64,000 nucleotides of DNA from Sphingomonadaceae bacterium 3R27E2-A (GCA_005503165.1 SCNT01000005.1:86335-150334); one strand, 5' to 3'. Shown: positions 24,269-32,533, counted from the first letter of the stretch. Program-made: numbers and translations. Notes: a model not told the origin generated them from the sequence alone.

Positions 24269-24969
24269 CCCCGAAATCCTTTGTGTCCACCCTGGCGGCG
24301 ACCGAACTTCCCTCAGTGTTCAATCCCTGGCGCGATCGCTGCACGGTCCATGACCGCAGCGACGCCGCCGCCCGGCGCCGCGACAATCTCGAAATGCTGC
24401 TCACCGCGGCGCTTGATCATCGCGTCGAAACGATCTGGATCGCGCGTGATCTCGGCTATCGCGGGGGGCGGCGTACGGGCGTACCGCTGACCGACGAAAT
24501 TCACCTCGGACATGCCGGTACGCTGATGGGCGGCATCGCATTCGAACGTGCGACGCAGGGACCCGCCGTGGCGGAGCGCACCGCGGCGATCGTCTGGCGT
24601 GTGCTAGAGCGGATCGGTCAGCCTGTCATGCTCTGGAACGTTTTCCCGTTCCATCCCCATGAAGCGGATGATCCGATGTCGAACCGATGCCACACGCGAA
24701 GCGAGCGCGAGGCGACCTGGCCGATATTGCAAGCCCTCGTGTCAATGATCCGGCCCCGCCAGATCGTCGCGATCGGGCGCGATGCTCACCTGGCGCTGGA
24801 CGGTCTCGACATTCCGACCACCGCGGTCCGCCATCCGAGCTACGGCGGGCAGCGCGAGTTCATCGAGGGCATGTTCAGCCTGTACGGTGTCGCGGATGAC
24901 AACGATGAGCCGCTAGAACTGCCGTTGGGCGCGCCTCACGCCGCAGCAAGGAGATGTGCGCTCGCCTGA
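24265..24969 (+). CDS. Uracil-DNA glycosylase-fold protein with altered first motif
   Basis: 234 residues resembling the UDG superfamily. FNPWRDR opens the domain, ARDLGYRGGRRTGVPLTDE (about 60-78) corresponds to motif 1 with its YRGxRxTGxPxT loop, WNVFPFHPHE is the mid motif and VRHPSYGG carries motif 2 His. The catalytic EAP of GEAPG-type motif 1 is replaced by RDL, so base excision on uracil is uncertain and another base, or mere binding, is possible. Translationally coupled to the MazG-like gene; its 3' end overlaps the convergent TS-like gene by 34 bp. Confidence 0.75.
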   Translation: MTPKSFVSTLAATELPSVFNPWRDRCTVHDRSDAAARRRDNLEMLLTAALDHRVETIWIARDLGYRGGRRTGVPLTDEIHLGHAGTLMGGIAFERATQGPAVAERTAAIVWRVLERIGQPVMLWNVFPFHPHEADDPMSNRCHTRSEREATWPILQALVSMIRPRQIVAIGRDAHLALDGLDIPTTAVRHPSYGGQREFIEGMFSLYGVADDNDEPLELPLGAPHAAARRCALA

Positions 24970-25715
24970 TCGCAGCGCTCAAAGAGTTGCTTAAGATCGC
25001 CGCGGTTCCAGTTGGCGGTGTCGACCGTGGCGTTGGTCGAGACGATCGTGAGCGGACCCAGCGCGACCCCGCCTTCCTTGGCGATGAATTCGAGCAGACG
25101 GCCGAGGCCGATCAGATTGCCGAGCAGTTTTTCGATATAGTAGTGATTGCGGTAGAGCGCGGTCATGCCGAGGCGACGATCGTCGCCCTTGCCGATCAGC
25201 TTGAGACTGGCAAAGCTCAGGCACTGACCGCCGTAGGGCGAGTCATTCACGTCGCGGGCGGGGTCGAAGATCAGCAGTTCGAATTTGTTGAGCGCTCGGA
25301 CGTTCGGGTTGCGCAGGCGCTCGACGATGCCCCAGATTTGATTGATTGGCTGGCCGTCGGCGCGGGGCAATTCCATCATCCGTTCGAAATAATAGCCCGA
25401 CCAAGCGCCCGACCTCCGGACCTTCGGCAGCACGTTGTCGCGAAACCGGTCGAAGAATTGCGGCGCGCCGTAGCGCCTGTACAGCGCTGCCGGAAAAATC
25501 GTGTTGGCGACCGTCTCGATGGGCTTCTTGCCATGGCCCGAAAGGAAGGCATCGACTTCCGCCACGACGGGATCGGCGAGTGTTGCGCGCGCAGTCGGCT
25601 CGGCCACGGAGATGACGACATTCTGCGCCTGGTGTCCGGTGGCGAGGTCGACGAGCCGGACCGCCTCGCGCCAGCCAGCAACGCAGTCAGGCTGCGGCGG
25701 TATGGGAAGATACAT
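24936..25715 (-). CDS. Thymidylate synthase-like protein
   Basis: 259 residues with thymidylate-synthase-superfamily features. SPYGGQCLSFASLKLI carries a Cys at the position of the TS nucleophile. MTALYRNHYYIEKLLGNLIGL resembles the TS segment LYQRSxDxFLGLPFN, though the Ser and Asp partners are changed. The TIVSTNATVDTANW end fits loosely. The family includes dTMP synthases and pyrimidine hydroxymethylases; with these changes the substrate may be a modified pyrimidine nucleotide, or activity may be lost. ATG 25715 has GGAGGAAG upstream, inside the 3' end of the peptidase gene. Last gene of the minus-strand operon. Confidence 0.65.
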   Translation of the reverse strand: MYLPIPPQPDCVAGWREAVRLVDLATGHQAQNVVISVAEPTARATLADPVVAEVDAFLSGHGKKPIETVANTIFPAALYRRYGAPQFFDRFRDNVLPKVRRSGAWSGYYFERMMELPRADGQPINQIWGIVERLRNPNVRALNKFELLIFDPARDVNDSPYGGQCLSFASLKLIGKGDDRRLGMTALYRNHYYIEKLLGNLIGLGRLLEFIAKEGGVALGPLTIVSTNATVDTANWNRGDLKQLFERCDQASAHLLAAA

Positions 25716-26367
25716 CGACTTCCTCCGTCAAATTTGCCGTGGCGAAAAGGCGCGGCGCTAGAAAGCGCTCAGTAAGCCAGGCGTGGCCTTCCAAGCCCCA
25801 ACCTGGTCCCCAGCTGTTGCGGATGAGAATGGCCGGGATGCCGTCCACGGTTCCATGCCCGACCGCGACGACCGCGTGCCGTTGCGCTGGCTCGGGGAGT
25901 TCGTCGTTCGCCGGATCGACGACGCCATCACCGCGCGGCTGGAAGAAAGACCGTGACAGCATCGTCAGCATGAGCACCGGCGTGTCACGGTCCAGCGCGG
26001 CAAGGATGGATGACAGGTCGGTTCCATCCCTCTGTCCGTTGCGGCCATAGAGCGGGCCAACGGTCGCCGGCGGCGTCCACAGTCGATGATCGGCTGGAAC
26101 CGCAGCCAGATACGGCCAGCCTTTCTCGTCGGGTTGGCCATCGAGCCGTAGCGCGTCCAGCATTGTGGATAGCAGTGCGCCGCTCGTCGGCGGTCTGCCC
26201 GCCCGTTTCTGCGCGGCATGAAAGGCGAATTCACACGACAGCGGTGCCCAGCCGTCGCGAAGCCCGGCGTGGGTGTCGCTCGCGGCGAATGCGAGGCATG
26301 TCGGCCGCGCGCCTTGATCGCGCGCAGGTCCGAACAGCGGCCGAAGGTCACGGACGATATCGATCAT
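25687..26367 (-). CDS. Papain-like (C1 family) cysteine peptidase
   Basis: 226-residue protein with the full papain active site: Gln18 and Cys24 (DQGARPTCLAFA, the Gln-Cys spacing of papain), His164 (RHAVVAVGHG) and Asn184 (IRNSWGPGWG). No signal peptide is seen, so it is probably cytoplasmic, which is unusual for this family and hints at a regulatory or toxin-like role. It lies 6 bases after the ImmA/IrrE-like gene and overlaps the TS-like gene by 29 bases. Substrate unknown. Confidence 0.85.
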   Translation of the reverse strand: MIDIVRDLRPLFGPARDQGARPTCLAFAASDTHAGLRDGWAPLSCEFAFHAAQKRAGRPPTSGALLSTMLDALRLDGQPDEKGWPYLAAVPADHRLWTPPATVGPLYGRNGQRDGTDLSSILAALDRDTPVLMLTMLSRSFFQPRGDGVVDPANDELPEPAQRHAVVAVGHGTVDGIPAILIRNSWGPGWGLEGHAWLTERFLAPRLFATANLTEEVDVSSHTAAA

Positions 26368-26373
26368 GGGGCG

Positions 26374-27384
26374 TCAGGCGGCCTCGAGCAGGTGCCGCCG
26401 TTCGGCGCGCGACAGGCCCGTCTGTTCCGGGCCGGTGAGGTCGAAATCGAGCGTCAGGCTGGTGAGGGCCGGCGCAGGCTGCCACGGCCGCCGCTCGTCG
26501 AGCGACATGCGGCCGCGCCGCGGCGCATCGGGCGCCGCGGTGACACGGCGGACAACGGGACCACCGATGCCATCGCCGTCGATTGCCTCACGCTCGTCGC
26601 GAACGACGGCGAAGCCGCTGGCGATCAGTTGGTCGAGATCCCAGAGATACCCACCGCCGCTATGTTCTTCGAGCCGCAGCACGAAAAGATCATTGCGACT
26701 GCCATCGATCCGCGAGCCGGCATCGCGCTCGGTCAGCAGCCAGACGTCGCCGCGATAGTTGTCGGGCCGATAGTCCTTGAGGAGATCGACCTTCAGGCTG
26801 CGCGGCTGCGTCCGGAGCAGGTCGGTCATCACCGATGGCGAAATCAGATTGTAGCGAACCAGGGTGCGGCACGTCGCCTCATAGCTGGCGCCGATCCGCA
26901 GCGAGAGCTGATAGACGACATTGGGGCGCCGGAAATGATCGATCTGCCATCCTTGTCGCGCGCTGTGCGCGAGCATCAGCCATTTCGGCATCATGAAGGC
27001 GATCGCAAAGGCGTCGGCTTCGGTTTCCTCGAAGTTGTTTCCCGGTTCGGGCGACATCGGCATCCGGCGCAGGATGCTCTCATCGTCGAGGCTCGGCTCG
27101 TGTCGCATCGAAAAATGCCCGAGTTCGTGCGCGGCCGTGAAGCGCTGGATGCTCATCGGTCGTTCCGTCGTGACGAGAACGCCAGGAGCAGGTGCGCTGA
27201 GATAGGCGCCGAGCAGGCCTTTCAGGGGACGAAGCAGCAAGGGTAGACCCACGGCATGGATCGCGCCGAAGACATCGACGCTGCCGCCTTGGGTCTCGAT
27301 CAGTGCGCGCGTATCGAGTTCGCGATGCAGGCGGCCCGCTGCCATCGTACCAGCGCGAACCGCGCTCGCATAATCCGACGCCAT
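26374..27384 (-). CDS. ImmA/IrrE-family metallopeptidase
   Basis: 336 residues. The zinc site is H86-E87-L88-G89-H90 (TAAHELGHFSMRH), with the third ligand in the EETEADAFAIAFMMP segment. ImmA/IrrE proteins cut a partner XRE repressor on receipt of a stress or phage signal. An XRE gene lies 3 bases upstream in the same operon, which fits exactly. The C-terminal part after about 170 has no recognised domain and may sense the signal. Confidence 0.88.
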   Translation of the reverse strand: MASDYASAVRAGTMAAGRLHRELDTRALIETQGGSVDVFGAIHAVGLPLLLRPLKGLLGAYLSAPAPGVLVTTERPMSIQRFTAAHELGHFSMRHEPSLDDESILRRMPMSPEPGNNFEETEADAFAIAFMMPKWLMLAHSARQGWQIDHFRRPNVVYQLSLRIGASYEATCRTLVRYNLISPSVMTDLLRTQPRSLKVDLLKDYRPDNYRGDVWLLTERDAGSRIDGSRNDLFVLRLEEHSGGGYLWDLDQLIASGFAVVRDEREAIDGDGIGGPVVRRVTAAPDAPRRGRMSLDERRPWQPAPALTSLTLDFDLTGPEQTGLSRAERRHLLEAA

Positions 27385-27387
27385 CGA

Positions 27388-27762
27388 TCAGCTCCGTTCG
27401 CCGCCAGACCGCGAGCGGAGATATTCGGCAAACCGGCTCAGCTCGGCCCGGTCCTCAGTCGACAAGGCCGCAACGCGTCGCGCCAGATGGGCGACATCGG
27501 CGGGAAGGCTCGCGGAGGCCTCGTCTTCGCCGGTAAAATAGGCCACCGACTGGCGGTAAAGACGGGCAAGCCGCGTCAGTTCGATCGCTTCAACGCGGCG
27601 CTGGCCATTCTCGATATCGGTAAGCGCGGTCCGGGGAATCTTGAGATAGGCAGCAACTTCTTCCTGCTTGAGGCCGAGATATTTCCGTGCTTCGCGCAGA
27701 CGGTCGCCCAAGCGCCGCCGCTCCTGCTCGTCGCCTTCCTGGCGGAGTGCGAGATTGGTCAT
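27388..27762 (-). CDS. XRE-family regulator paired with the ImmA/IrrE peptidase
   Basis: 124 residues with a Cro/C1 helix-turn-helix at about 18-75 (LREARKYLGLKQEEVAAYL, IPRTALTDIENGQRRVEAIE) and a C-terminal helix region that could be the cleavage or dimerisation part. Probably represses the operon at the inverted repeat over the promoter (28120-28140) and is cut by the ImmA/IrrE protein. Start codon overlaps the ACP-like stop by 4 bases. Confidence 0.88.
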   Translation of the reverse strand: MTNLALRQEGDEQERRRLGDRLREARKYLGLKQEEVAAYLKIPRTALTDIENGQRRVEAIELTRLARLYRQSVAYFTGEDEASASLPADVAHLARRVAALSTEDRAELSRFAEYLRSRSGGERS

Positions 27763-28097
27763 GGCTTCGACCCTTTCTTCTTAACCCAGACGCGTTCGAT
27801 CTTAGGGAGGAGGTCGTCAATCGCCTTCTCGATCGAATTGTAGCCGCCGGTGCGGACGATGCTGTCGCGAAGCTCGATGTCGAGGACCTGCTCCACCGCG
27901 CAAAGCGTGTCGACCACGGACAAGGAGTCGAGTGGCACGGGCGCCTGGATGATCTTCGGGTTTTCCGGAGGTAGGGCAATTCCGCGCACCTGTGCCTCAG
28001 CCCTGGCCACTTGCAGCAGTTCGTCGACCAACGCCCTAATGGCGTCGGCTTTGGGAAACGCGGTTGCCGCGGGCTTCGGAGGAGCGATTGTCGCCAT
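27759..28097 (-). CDS. Acyl-carrier-protein-like small protein
   Basis: 112 residues from ATG 28097 (GTG 28118 would add seven). The segment LDSLSVVDTLCAVEQVLDIEL followed by TGGYNSIEKAIDDLL matches the helix II to helix IV pattern of acyl carrier proteins, with D57-S58-L59 in place of the phosphopantetheine site DSL. A Pro-rich start and a basic tail (VWVKKKGSKP) are extra. If modified by a host phosphopantetheinyl transferase it would carry an acyl or aminoacyl group for a reaction not evident here. First gene of the minus-strand cargo operon. Confidence 0.6.
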   Translation of the reverse strand: MATIAPPKPAATAFPKADAIRALVDELLQVARAEAQVRGIALPPENPKIIQAPVPLDSLSVVDTLCAVEQVLDIELRDSIVRTGGYNSIEKAIDDLLPKIERVWVKKKGSKP

Positions 28098-28119
28098 GCA
28101 TGCCTCGCACGATTTCACT

Positions 28120-28159
28120 ACATTAAATGCGATATAATGTCTGATAATCCGACACGCAA
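28120..28159 (-). promoter_or_regulatory. Putative promoter and operator of the minus-strand cargo operon
   Basis: On the minus strand a -35-like TTGCGT (28154-28159) and -10-like TATATC (28131-28136) stand 17 bp apart. ACATTA (28120-28125) and TAATGT (28135-28140) form an inverted repeat over the -10, a likely site for the XRE protein. Confidence 0.5.
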
Positions 28160-28439
28160 GCCCGAATTTGCAGCTCGGATTTTTGCAGGGTGTAGCGGGT
28201 CATCGGCGGTGCGGTGTGGTGGTCAGTGCCACCTCGAGGGACAACGGCAGGGCAGAATCATCAACTCGGGTCATAGCTCGATCAAAAGAACAGAGCTGGA
28301 ATATTGAGTCAGTCGCCGACGAGTGATCTCCTTCGGTCACCCACCAGCCCCCAGCGGCTCCGTTCATTTCGGGCGGCCCATAGCCGAGTCTTGAAGCCGC
28401 GCCCCGACCGCATCCGGCGGTATGGGCGGGAGCTTCAAC
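28160..28439. other. Intergenic region between cargo island and traG
   Basis: About 280 bases without a supported gene. The left part belongs to the cargo promoter region. From about 28310 the sequence returns to the GC-rich style of the ICE backbone. GGGAGC at 28429 serves as ribosome site for traG. Confidence 0.45.
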
Positions 28440-30467
28440 GTGACCCCGACCAAATTGCTCATCGGCCAGATCCTTGTCGTGTTCGCAATCGTGATCGCGG
28501 GCCTCTGGGCGGCGACCCAATGGGCGGCGGCGATGCTCGCCTACCAGCCCGAACTTGGTCCGGCCTGGTTCATGGCTGGAAGCACGCCGGTCTATCGTCC
28601 CTGGGCGCTCTTCCCCTGGTGGTATCACTACGATGCCTATGCGCCGCATGTTTTCGACAAGGCCGGCGCGCTCGCCGGCGCGAGCGGTTTCATCGGCTGC
28701 GGCGCGGCGATCGCAGGCTCGCTCTGGCGCGCGCGGCAGTCGCGCCAGGTCACCACTTATGGTTCCGCGCGCTGGGCCAAGCCGAACGAGATCGAGCGGG
28801 CAGGCCTTCATGGTGACGCCGGCGTGTTCCTGGGCCGCTCGCGTGGCCGTTATCTGCGCCATAACGGCCCCGAACATATCATGGCGTTCGCGCCGACCCG
28901 TTCGGGCAAGGGCGTCGGGCTGGTCATACCGACGTTGCTCGGCTGGACCGGCAGCACCGTCGTTCACGACATCAAGGGTGAAAACTGGCAGCTCACCGCC
29001 GGTTGGCGCGCGCGCTTCTCCCACGTCCTGCTGTTCAACCCGACCGATCCCGCTTCCGCCAAATACAACCCGCTGCTCGAAGTCCGGCGCGGCGAGCATG
29101 AGGTCCGCGACGTCCAGAACATCGCCGACATCCTGGTCGATCCCGAAGGCGCGCTCGAACGGCGCAACCATTGGGAGAAAACCAGCCACAGCCTGCTGGT
29201 CGGCGCGATCCTCCACGTTCTTTATGCCGAGCCGGAAAAGACGCTCGCGCGGGTAGCCACATTCCTGTCGGACCCCCAGCAGCCGTTCGTCACCACGCTC
29301 CGGCGGATGATGACCACCAATCATCTCGGCACGAAGGATGCGCCGATCGTGCATCCGGTCGTGGCGTCGGCGGCGCGCGAGGTGCTCAACAAGTCCGAGA
29401 ACGAGCGCAGCGGCGTCCTCTCCACCGCCATGTCATTTCTCGGCCTCTATCGCGACCCGACCGTCGCCGAGGTCACGTCGCGCTGCGACTGGCGGATCGC
29501 GGATCTCGTCGAGGCGGGCCACCCCGTCTCGCTCTACCTCGTCATTCCGCCATCGGACATCAGCCGAACCAAGCCGCTGGTACGCTTGGTGCTCAACCAG
29601 ATTGGTCGCCGCCTTACCGAGAAGCTGGATGCCGATCCTGCCAAGGCGGGCAAGCACAAGCTCCTGATGATGCTGGACGAGTTTCCGGCATTGGGGCGCC
29701 TCGACTTCTTCGAGACCAGCCTTGCGTTTCTTGCAGGCTATGGGGTTCGCGCCTTCCTGATCGCGCAGTCGCTCAATCAAATCGAGAAGGCATATGGCGA
29801 GCACAACTCCATTCTCGATAACTGCCATGTCCGTATTGCCTTCGCGACCAATGACGAACGCACGGCGCGGCGGATCTCGGACGCGCTCGGCATCGCCACC
29901 GAGCAGCGCGCGATGCGCAACTACGCCGGCCACAGGCTCGCGCTGTGGTTGGCCCATGTCATGGTCAGCCGGCAGGAGACGGCGCGGCCGCTCCTGACCA
30001 CCGGCGAGGTGATGCAGCTCCCGCCCAAGGACGAACTGGTGCTCGTTTCCGGCATGGCGCCGATCCGCGCGAAGAAGCTGCGCTATTACGAGGATCGCAA
30101 TTTCCGCGAGCGGATCGCGCCGCCGCCCCAGCTCGCGCCCGGAGACTATCCCGATCGCCCGCAGGGCCGCCCCGACGATTGGAGCGGGCTGGTCCGCGCG
30201 CCTGACAGCCGGCTTGGCAAGGCCGACGACGACGCGAAAGCCGATGAGGACGGCGGCTTGCAACAGCAGCGCCATCCCGGACTCGGCGAGGAACAGACCA
30301 AAAAGCCCGAACCGCCCAGGCAGCTCGATCTTCTCGGCCTCGACCGCGACGACACCGATCCCGTCGCCGAAAAGCACGCGATGGACCGCGCCGGCACCAC
30401 CGGCACGCTGATCCGCGCCCATACCATCAACCAGGGTCGCGACAGCGACACACTGCCGAGCTTCTGA
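28440..30467 (+). CDS. traG: Type IV coupling protein TraG/VirD4
   Basis: Hexameric inner-membrane ATPase that hands the relaxase-DNA complex to the mating channel. 675 residues from GTG 28440 (MTPTKLLIGQ), chosen for the GGGAGC ribosome site; ATG 28422 is in frame. Two N-terminal membrane segments (about 7-30 and 70-90), Walker A PTRSGKGVG, Walker B LLMMLDEFPALG and the RxxF-type segment ASYGVRAFLIAQSLNQIEKAYG-like region are clear. The acidic C-terminal tail (DDDAKADEDGG) is typical. It starts the traG-CopG-trb operon. Confidence 0.95.
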   Translation: MTPTKLLIGQILVVFAIVIAGLWAATQWAAAMLAYQPELGPAWFMAGSTPVYRPWALFPWWYHYDAYAPHVFDKAGALAGASGFIGCGAAIAGSLWRARQSRQVTTYGSARWAKPNEIERAGLHGDAGVFLGRSRGRYLRHNGPEHIMAFAPTRSGKGVGLVIPTLLGWTGSTVVHDIKGENWQLTAGWRARFSHVLLFNPTDPASAKYNPLLEVRRGEHEVRDVQNIADILVDPEGALERRNHWEKTSHSLLVGAILHVLYAEPEKTLARVATFLSDPQQPFVTTLRRMMTTNHLGTKDAPIVHPVVASAAREVLNKSENERSGVLSTAMSFLGLYRDPTVAEVTSRCDWRIADLVEAGHPVSLYLVIPPSDISRTKPLVRLVLNQIGRRLTEKLDADPAKAGKHKLLMMLDEFPALGRLDFFETSLAFLAGYGVRAFLIAQSLNQIEKAYGEHNSILDNCHVRIAFATNDERTARRISDALGIATEQRAMRNYAGHRLALWLAHVMVSRQETARPLLTTGEVMQLPPKDELVLVSGMAPIRAKKLRYYEDRNFRERIAPPPQLAPGDYPDRPQGRPDDWSGLVRAPDSRLGKADDDAKADEDGGLQQQRHPGLGEEQTKKPEPPRQLDLLGLDRDDTDPVAEKHAMDRAGTTGTLIRAHTINQGRDSDTLPSF

Positions 30468-30469
30468 CG

Positions 30470-30895
30470 ATGGCGGCGATCAAACCCAACCGCGTCCGCT
30501 ACCAGCTCTTCCTGCCCGAAGATCTGAGCCACCGCTTCGAGGCGCTGGCGAGCCAGCCCGGCGCGTCCAAATCGGCGATCCTCACCGACGCGCTCACCGC
30601 CTGGCTCAACCGGCAGGCGGCGAGCGGGCTGGAGAACAAGTTCAGCCAGCGGCTCGATCGCATGTCGCTCGCGCTGGGGCGTGTCGAGCGTGACGGGCAT
30701 GTGCTGCTCGAGAGCCTGGCGCTGTTCATCCGCTATGAACTGATGGTGCAGGCCCCTTTGGCCGAAGCCGACGAAGCGGCGCGTGCGATCGGCCGAGACC
30801 GCTTCGAGGCGTTCATTGCCCGCGTCGGCGAAGCGCTCGCCAGCGGCCAGCGCACGCTTGCTGCCTCCGCGAAAGACAATGGAGGTGGGCGATGA
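30470..30895 (+). CDS. CopG-like ribbon-helix-helix protein of the trb operon
   Basis: 141 residues. The N-terminal ribbon-helix-helix (RVRYQLFLPEDLSHRFEALAS, SKSAILTDALTAWLNR) is followed by a helical region (about 65-125) without recognised function. It sits 2 bases after traG and overlaps trbB by 4 bases, the constant place of such CopG-family genes in these elements. Probably autoregulates the trb operon or assists the relaxosome. Confidence 0.85.
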   Translation: MAAIKPNRVRYQLFLPEDLSHRFEALASQPGASKSAILTDALTAWLNRQAASGLENKFSQRLDRMSLALGRVERDGHVLLESLALFIRYELMVQAPLAEADEAARAIGRDRFEAFIARVGEALASGQRTLAASAKDNGGGR

Positions 30896-31914
30896 GCGAC
30901 ACGCTTTTCGGCTCCGATAATTCCGCAGGGCGTCGGCGCGCGATGCTGCGCACCGCGATGGGGACGACTATCGCGGCGGCGCTGGCCGATCCGATGGTCA
31001 TCGAGATCATGGTCAACCCGGACGGCGTGTTGCGCCTCGATCGACTTGGCGAAGGCCGGATCGATACCGGCACCAAATATGAGCCCGCGCAAGTCGAGCG
31101 GATCATTCGTCTGGTAGCATCCCACGCGCGCACCGAGGTTCATGGCAATGCGCCGATCGTTTCGGCCGAGCTGCCGCCGCACGGCGAAGGCGCGGGCGAG
31201 CGGTTCGAGGGTATCCTGCCGCCGGTCAGCCTCGCGCCATGCTTCTCGATCCGCAAGCCCGCGGCGCGCATCTACACTTTGCTCGACTATGTGCGGGACG
31301 GCATCATGCTCGCCGACACGGCGCGACTGCTGTCGATGGCCGTGGTCGAGCGCAAGAACATCCTGGTCGCGGGCGGCACCAGTTCGGGCAAGACGACGCT
31401 TGCCAACGCGCTGCTCGCCGAGATGGCGCACCTCGATGAACGCGTCATCATCATTGAAGACACGCGTGAGTTGCAATGCGCCGCGCCCGACGTGGTGGGG
31501 CTGCGCACGCGTACGATCGGCACTGCCGGAGCCGGCGGCGTCACGATGGCTGATCTTGTCCGCTCGACATTGCGGCTCCGCCCCGATCGCATCGTCGTTG
31601 GCGAGGTGCGCGGGCGCGAAGCGCTCGACATGCTCAAAGCCTGGAACACCGGGCATCCGGGCGGCATCGCAACCGTCCACGCCAATTCGGCAGTGTCGGC
31701 CCTCTACCGGCTCGAGCAGCTCGTGCAGGAAAGCGTCGTCACCGTTCCGCGCCGGCTGATCGCCGAATCCATCGACATGATCGTGTTCATCGCCGGGCGC
31801 GGCCTCGCGCGCCGCGTCGACACGATCGCGCGCGTCGCCGGCCTCGATCCCGACGGCGGCTACGCCGTCCTCGACCTTACTCCCGACCACGCCCTCGAAC
31901 CCCAAGGAGAATGA
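30892..31914 (+). CDS. trbB: TrbB, VirB11-type ATPase
   Basis: Cytoplasmic hexameric ATPase powering pilus assembly and DNA transfer. 340 residues, standard length. Walker A GGTSSGKTT (about 161-169), Asp box RVIIIEDTREL, Walker B region RPDRIVVGEVRG and His box NTGHPGGIATVHANS are complete. Start overlaps the CopG-like gene, stop overlaps the trbC upstream ATG. Confidence 0.96.
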   Translation: MSDTLFGSDNSAGRRRAMLRTAMGTTIAAALADPMVIEIMVNPDGVLRLDRLGEGRIDTGTKYEPAQVERIIRLVASHARTEVHGNAPIVSAELPPHGEGAGERFEGILPPVSLAPCFSIRKPAARIYTLLDYVRDGIMLADTARLLSMAVVERKNILVAGGTSSGKTTLANALLAEMAHLDERVIIIEDTRELQCAAPDVVGLRTRTIGTAGAGGVTMADLVRSTLRLRPDRIVVGEVRGREALDMLKAWNTGHPGGIATVHANSAVSALYRLEQLVQESVVTVPRRLIAESIDMIVFIAGRGLARRVDTIARVAGLDPDGGYAVLDLTPDHALEPQGE

Positions 31915-31916
31915 CC

Positions 31917-32264
31917 ATGCGCTTGTCCCGTATTCCTGCCCGTATTCCTGATCGTCGGAGCATCTTCCTCACCGGAGCCGCCATCGGCCTCGGGCTTGCG
32001 CTCGCCGCCACCGCGCAGGCCGCCGGCTCGGGCATGCCGTGGGAGGAACCGCTCCAGCAGGTGCTGGAGTCGGTCCAGGGTCCGGTCGCCAAGATCGTCG
32101 CGGTGATCATCATCATCGTCACCGGTTTGACGCTGGCGTTCGGCGAGACAGCAGGCGGGTTCCGCCGCCTCATCCAGATCATCTTCGGCCTGTCGATTGC
32201 GTTCGCGGCGTCGAGCTTCTTCCTCAGCTTCTTCAGCTTCGGCGGTGGAGCGCTCATCTCGTGA
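31917..32264 (+). CDS. trbC: TrbC, VirB2-type pilin precursor
   Basis: Propilin of about 115 residues with a long signal sequence and cleavage near AQAAGSGMPWEEP, followed by two hydrophobic segments (IVAVIIIIVTGLTLAFG and IIFGLSIAFAASSFFLSFF). AAGGAG lies 7 bases before ATG 31917, so this start is preferred over ATG 31911. TraF (12.5 kb) is the probable maturation enzyme. Confidence 0.92.
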   Translation: MRLSRIPARIPDRRSIFLTGAAIGLGLALAATAQAAGSGMPWEEPLQQVLESVQGPVAKIVAVIIIIVTGLTLAFGETAGGFRRLIQIIFGLSIAFAASSFFLSFFSFGGGALIS

Positions 32265-32533
32265 TCGCCTCCGGCAGTCATATCGAGGGTTTCGAGGCGC
32301 CGATGCACCGCGCGCTCGCCGAGCCGATCCTGCTCGGCGGGGCGCCGAGGGCGATCGCGATCGTCAATGGTACGATCGCGGCCGCGCTCGGGCTCGGTCT
32401 CCAGCAGTGGATCGCCGGGCTGGCCATGTGGGCGTTCGGGCACACCCTCGCGGTGTTCGCCGCCAAACGCGATCCCGACTTCGCCCCGGTCCTGGTTCGC
32501 CACCTTCGCCAGAAGGGGCATCTGTCATGCTGA
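32261..32533 (+). CDS. trbD: TrbD, VirB3-type protein
   Basis: 90-residue inner-membrane protein of the mating channel starting at GTG 32261, coupled to trbC by GTGA. It has the family opening (FEAPMHRALAEPILLGGAPR) and a hydrophobic hairpin (IAIVNGTIAAALGLGLQQWIAGLAMW). Overlaps trbE. Confidence 0.9.
   Translation: MIASGSHIEGFEAPMHRALAEPILLGGAPRAIAIVNGTIAAALGLGLQQWIAGLAMWAFGHTLAVFAAKRDPDFAPVLVRHLRQKGHLSC

Larger units (their letters stand above)
22842..28118. other. Cargo island between relaxase and traG
   Basis: Eight genes in two convergent, tightly coupled operons: plus strand RHH-like, MazG-like, UDG-like; minus strand ACP-like, XRE, ImmA/IrrE, C1 peptidase, TS-like. Gene ends overlap by 34 bp at 24936-24969. 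None is a conjugation protein, and the island splits the usual relaxase-traG pair. AT-rich operator-like DNA marks both outer edges. The combination of nucleotide, DNA-repair and protease folds suggests a conflict or nucleotide-editing function (inference). Confidence 0.7.

Noticed and set aside
31212..31218. TATCCTG, resembling an RP4-type nick site
   Set aside because: It lies inside trbB coding sequence far from the relaxase gene and has no flanking repeats.
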